Source: Ciona savignyi
Lineage: Eukaryota > Chordata > Ascidiacea > Phlebobranchia > Cionidae
DNA: 64,000 bases
Assembly: GCA_000149265.1 (NCBI GenBank)
Contig: CH003244.1
Coordinates: forward strand, 989,354-1,053,353
Direction: 5' to 3'
Part shown: in pieces, positions 62,792 through 64,000 of the stretch
How the letters are laid out: each line of letters begins with the position of its first letter
Numbering within the stretch: position 1 is the stretch's first letter
The notes under the pieces: model-generated
Databases searched by the model: none
What the model was told of the DNA's origin: nothing
Seen by the model: only the letters and a program-made list of their open reading frames with translations
Made by a program: the position numbers and the translations under genes

Positions 62792-64000
62792 TAGGGGAGA
62801 GTGGTACTCAGTGATACGAAAAATGCCTTTTATCCAATATCTTTAATAATAATCGTTTTATTTCAATTTTTTTTTGTTAATAACATTAAACAATCATTTG
62901 GGTATCTGATGGAAGTACTGGATTTTTGTTATTACCCATGTGTTGTGATAAAAATGGGTTTTATTGGGGGTGCCTTTTTTGTCTCACTGGGTACCACCCC
63001 GGTATACAGTGAGACACACCCTAGTACACAGTGAGACATTTGTACAGGTGGTACAAATTGCTGTTTAAATTGCCCTTATTTAACAATGTATTACTTACTA
63101 GCTTGAAATAATTATATGTACGGTCATTCTCGACGTGTGCCGATGTAAATTTGTTTACATACATGTGCAAATCCAACGTTAAATTCAACAAGAAAGTTTA
63201 TTACACGGCACAAACTTACCAACGTTTTAAAACTGACAAGAATATCATAAAAGTTCAGTGTCAATCTATTGCAACATGGTAAATTATGCAGACTGATACA
63301 CAGTTTAATACAAGTTTGAAGCAGTAAAGAGCAATTCTTACATAAAAACAGTGTTTAGTAAAAGGTTTAAAATGACAATCCAGACCAAAGGGAACAGAAC
63401 TTTAAAATAAGAAATGCCTTAAATGGAACAGTGAGGAACACACTCATCGCACAAGGAGTCATCGATTTCATATAAGCTATTTCAACCAATTAACCAACGT
63501 TGTACAATGTGCAGGGCTGCCCTGCATTATGCAGCATCCAACTATTCATTGCAGCTCTATAAAATTATTTAAATGGAAAATACACAGTGCATCTAACTGT
63601 TGCATTTTGTGTGAACAATGAGGTGGCAGTGTCAATGTTGTCACACCAGTTTCTCTTGCCAGGACCAGGACTTTAAGTGACATGTGGCTTTCATGGTTGT
63701 CAAAAATTAACAGATTTGGATTTTCTTTTGAGCTTGAAGAGTGCTTGATGAAGTGTTCCATCACCTGTGAAAAGAGGTCCGACGTCATCCAGCTTGTTTT
63801 TTGTGCTAAACAAAGAGTCCCAGATGGAGCACCATTTAACATGTGAGATTTAAAGTTGCATCATGGAAACACTATTGCTGGTGTTTAGAATGTACCAGCA
63901 GCACACACAATAGCACATGTATAAACCTCTTTCACCACTAGTTGCTTTGGAAATTTGCTTGACAGCTTTTCAGCAAGAATAGCCTTGGATGCAGAGACGA
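62792..64000 (-). mobile_element. Decayed DDE transposon, left end to window edge
   Basis: Motifs resembling GGTAYWCAGTGAKACR recur at 62804-62817, 63001-63016 and 63023-63038, and inverted at 62980-62995, as expected for the end of a transposon. A broken transposase follows on the minus strand at 63546-64000. The other end lies beyond the window. The exact left boundary is a guess. Confidence 0.5.
63546..64000 (-). pseudogene. Pogo/Tigger-type DDE transposase fragment with in-frame stops
   Basis: The minus strand encodes LLIFDNHESHMSLKVLVLA and then TTLTLPPHCSHKMQQLDA. These match the second catalytic Asp region (DNHxSH) and the PPHxxHxxQPLD motif of DDE_1 (pogo/Tigger/jerky) transposases. 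Upstream, the same frame continues through KAILAEKLSSKFPKQLVVKE and TPAIVFP. It is broken by TAA after AAGTF and by TGA after VFP, both between 63843 and 63910. The frame is cut at the window edge, so this is a dead copy. Confidence 0.82.

Overview
The window looks like nuclear DNA of a tunicate, most likely a Ciona species. It is AT-rich, its genes have animal-type GT-AG introns that are mostly short, and the encoded proteins are close to their vertebrate orthologues (PPIL2, ATP23, INTS6, RMC1, mitoferrin, MAPKAPK2/3, DNA polymerase mu, a secreted IGFBP-Kazal-Ig protein). A tRNA-derived SINE is scattered through introns and intergenic DNA, together with several small non-autonomous DNA transposons. 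The species is an inference; no ribosomal or mitochondrial marker is present.

Layout. 1-12.3 kb: four genes, all on the minus strand. In transcription order they are INTS6, ATP23 and PPIL2, each in one uninterrupted exon, then the 5' half of RMC1 in at least ten short exons, running off the left edge. 12.6-15.3 kb: a repeat island in which SINEs are interrupted by hAT-type elements with intact 8-bp target duplications. 15.3-19.5 kb: no recognised gene. 19.5-24.6 kb: a four-exon mitoferrin gene (minus). 24.6-30.3 kb: mostly non-coding, with decayed SINEs and one doubtful exon. 30.3-35.1 kb: a four-exon gene (minus) for a secreted protein with IGFBP, Kazal and Ig domains. 35.1-39.9 kb: no gene seen. 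40.0-53.4 kb: a MAPKAPK2/3 kinase (minus) in nine recognisable exons, with its extreme C-terminus lost in a 100-N assembly gap. 53.9-55.2 kb: a pogo-like MITE and a strong hairpin. 55.7-61.9 kb: a complete eleven-exon DNA polymerase mu gene (plus) with SINE insertions in three introns. 62.8-64.0 kb: a decayed DDE transposon with a broken transposase, running off the right edge.

The genes do not form one pathway. ATP23 and mitoferrin act at the mitochondrial inner membrane, INTS6 in snRNA 3'-end processing, PPIL2 in the spliceosome and ubiquitin system, RMC1 in late endosome Rab7 activation, MAPKAPK2/3 downstream of p38, and polymerase mu in end joining. Exon limits were set by hand from GT/AG sites, reading phase and remembered vertebrate family sequences, with no alignment software. 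No prokaryotic-style system, CRISPR array or rRNA gene was seen, and no bona fide tRNA gene. The most informative structures are the nested transposons and the full-length polymerase mu gene.
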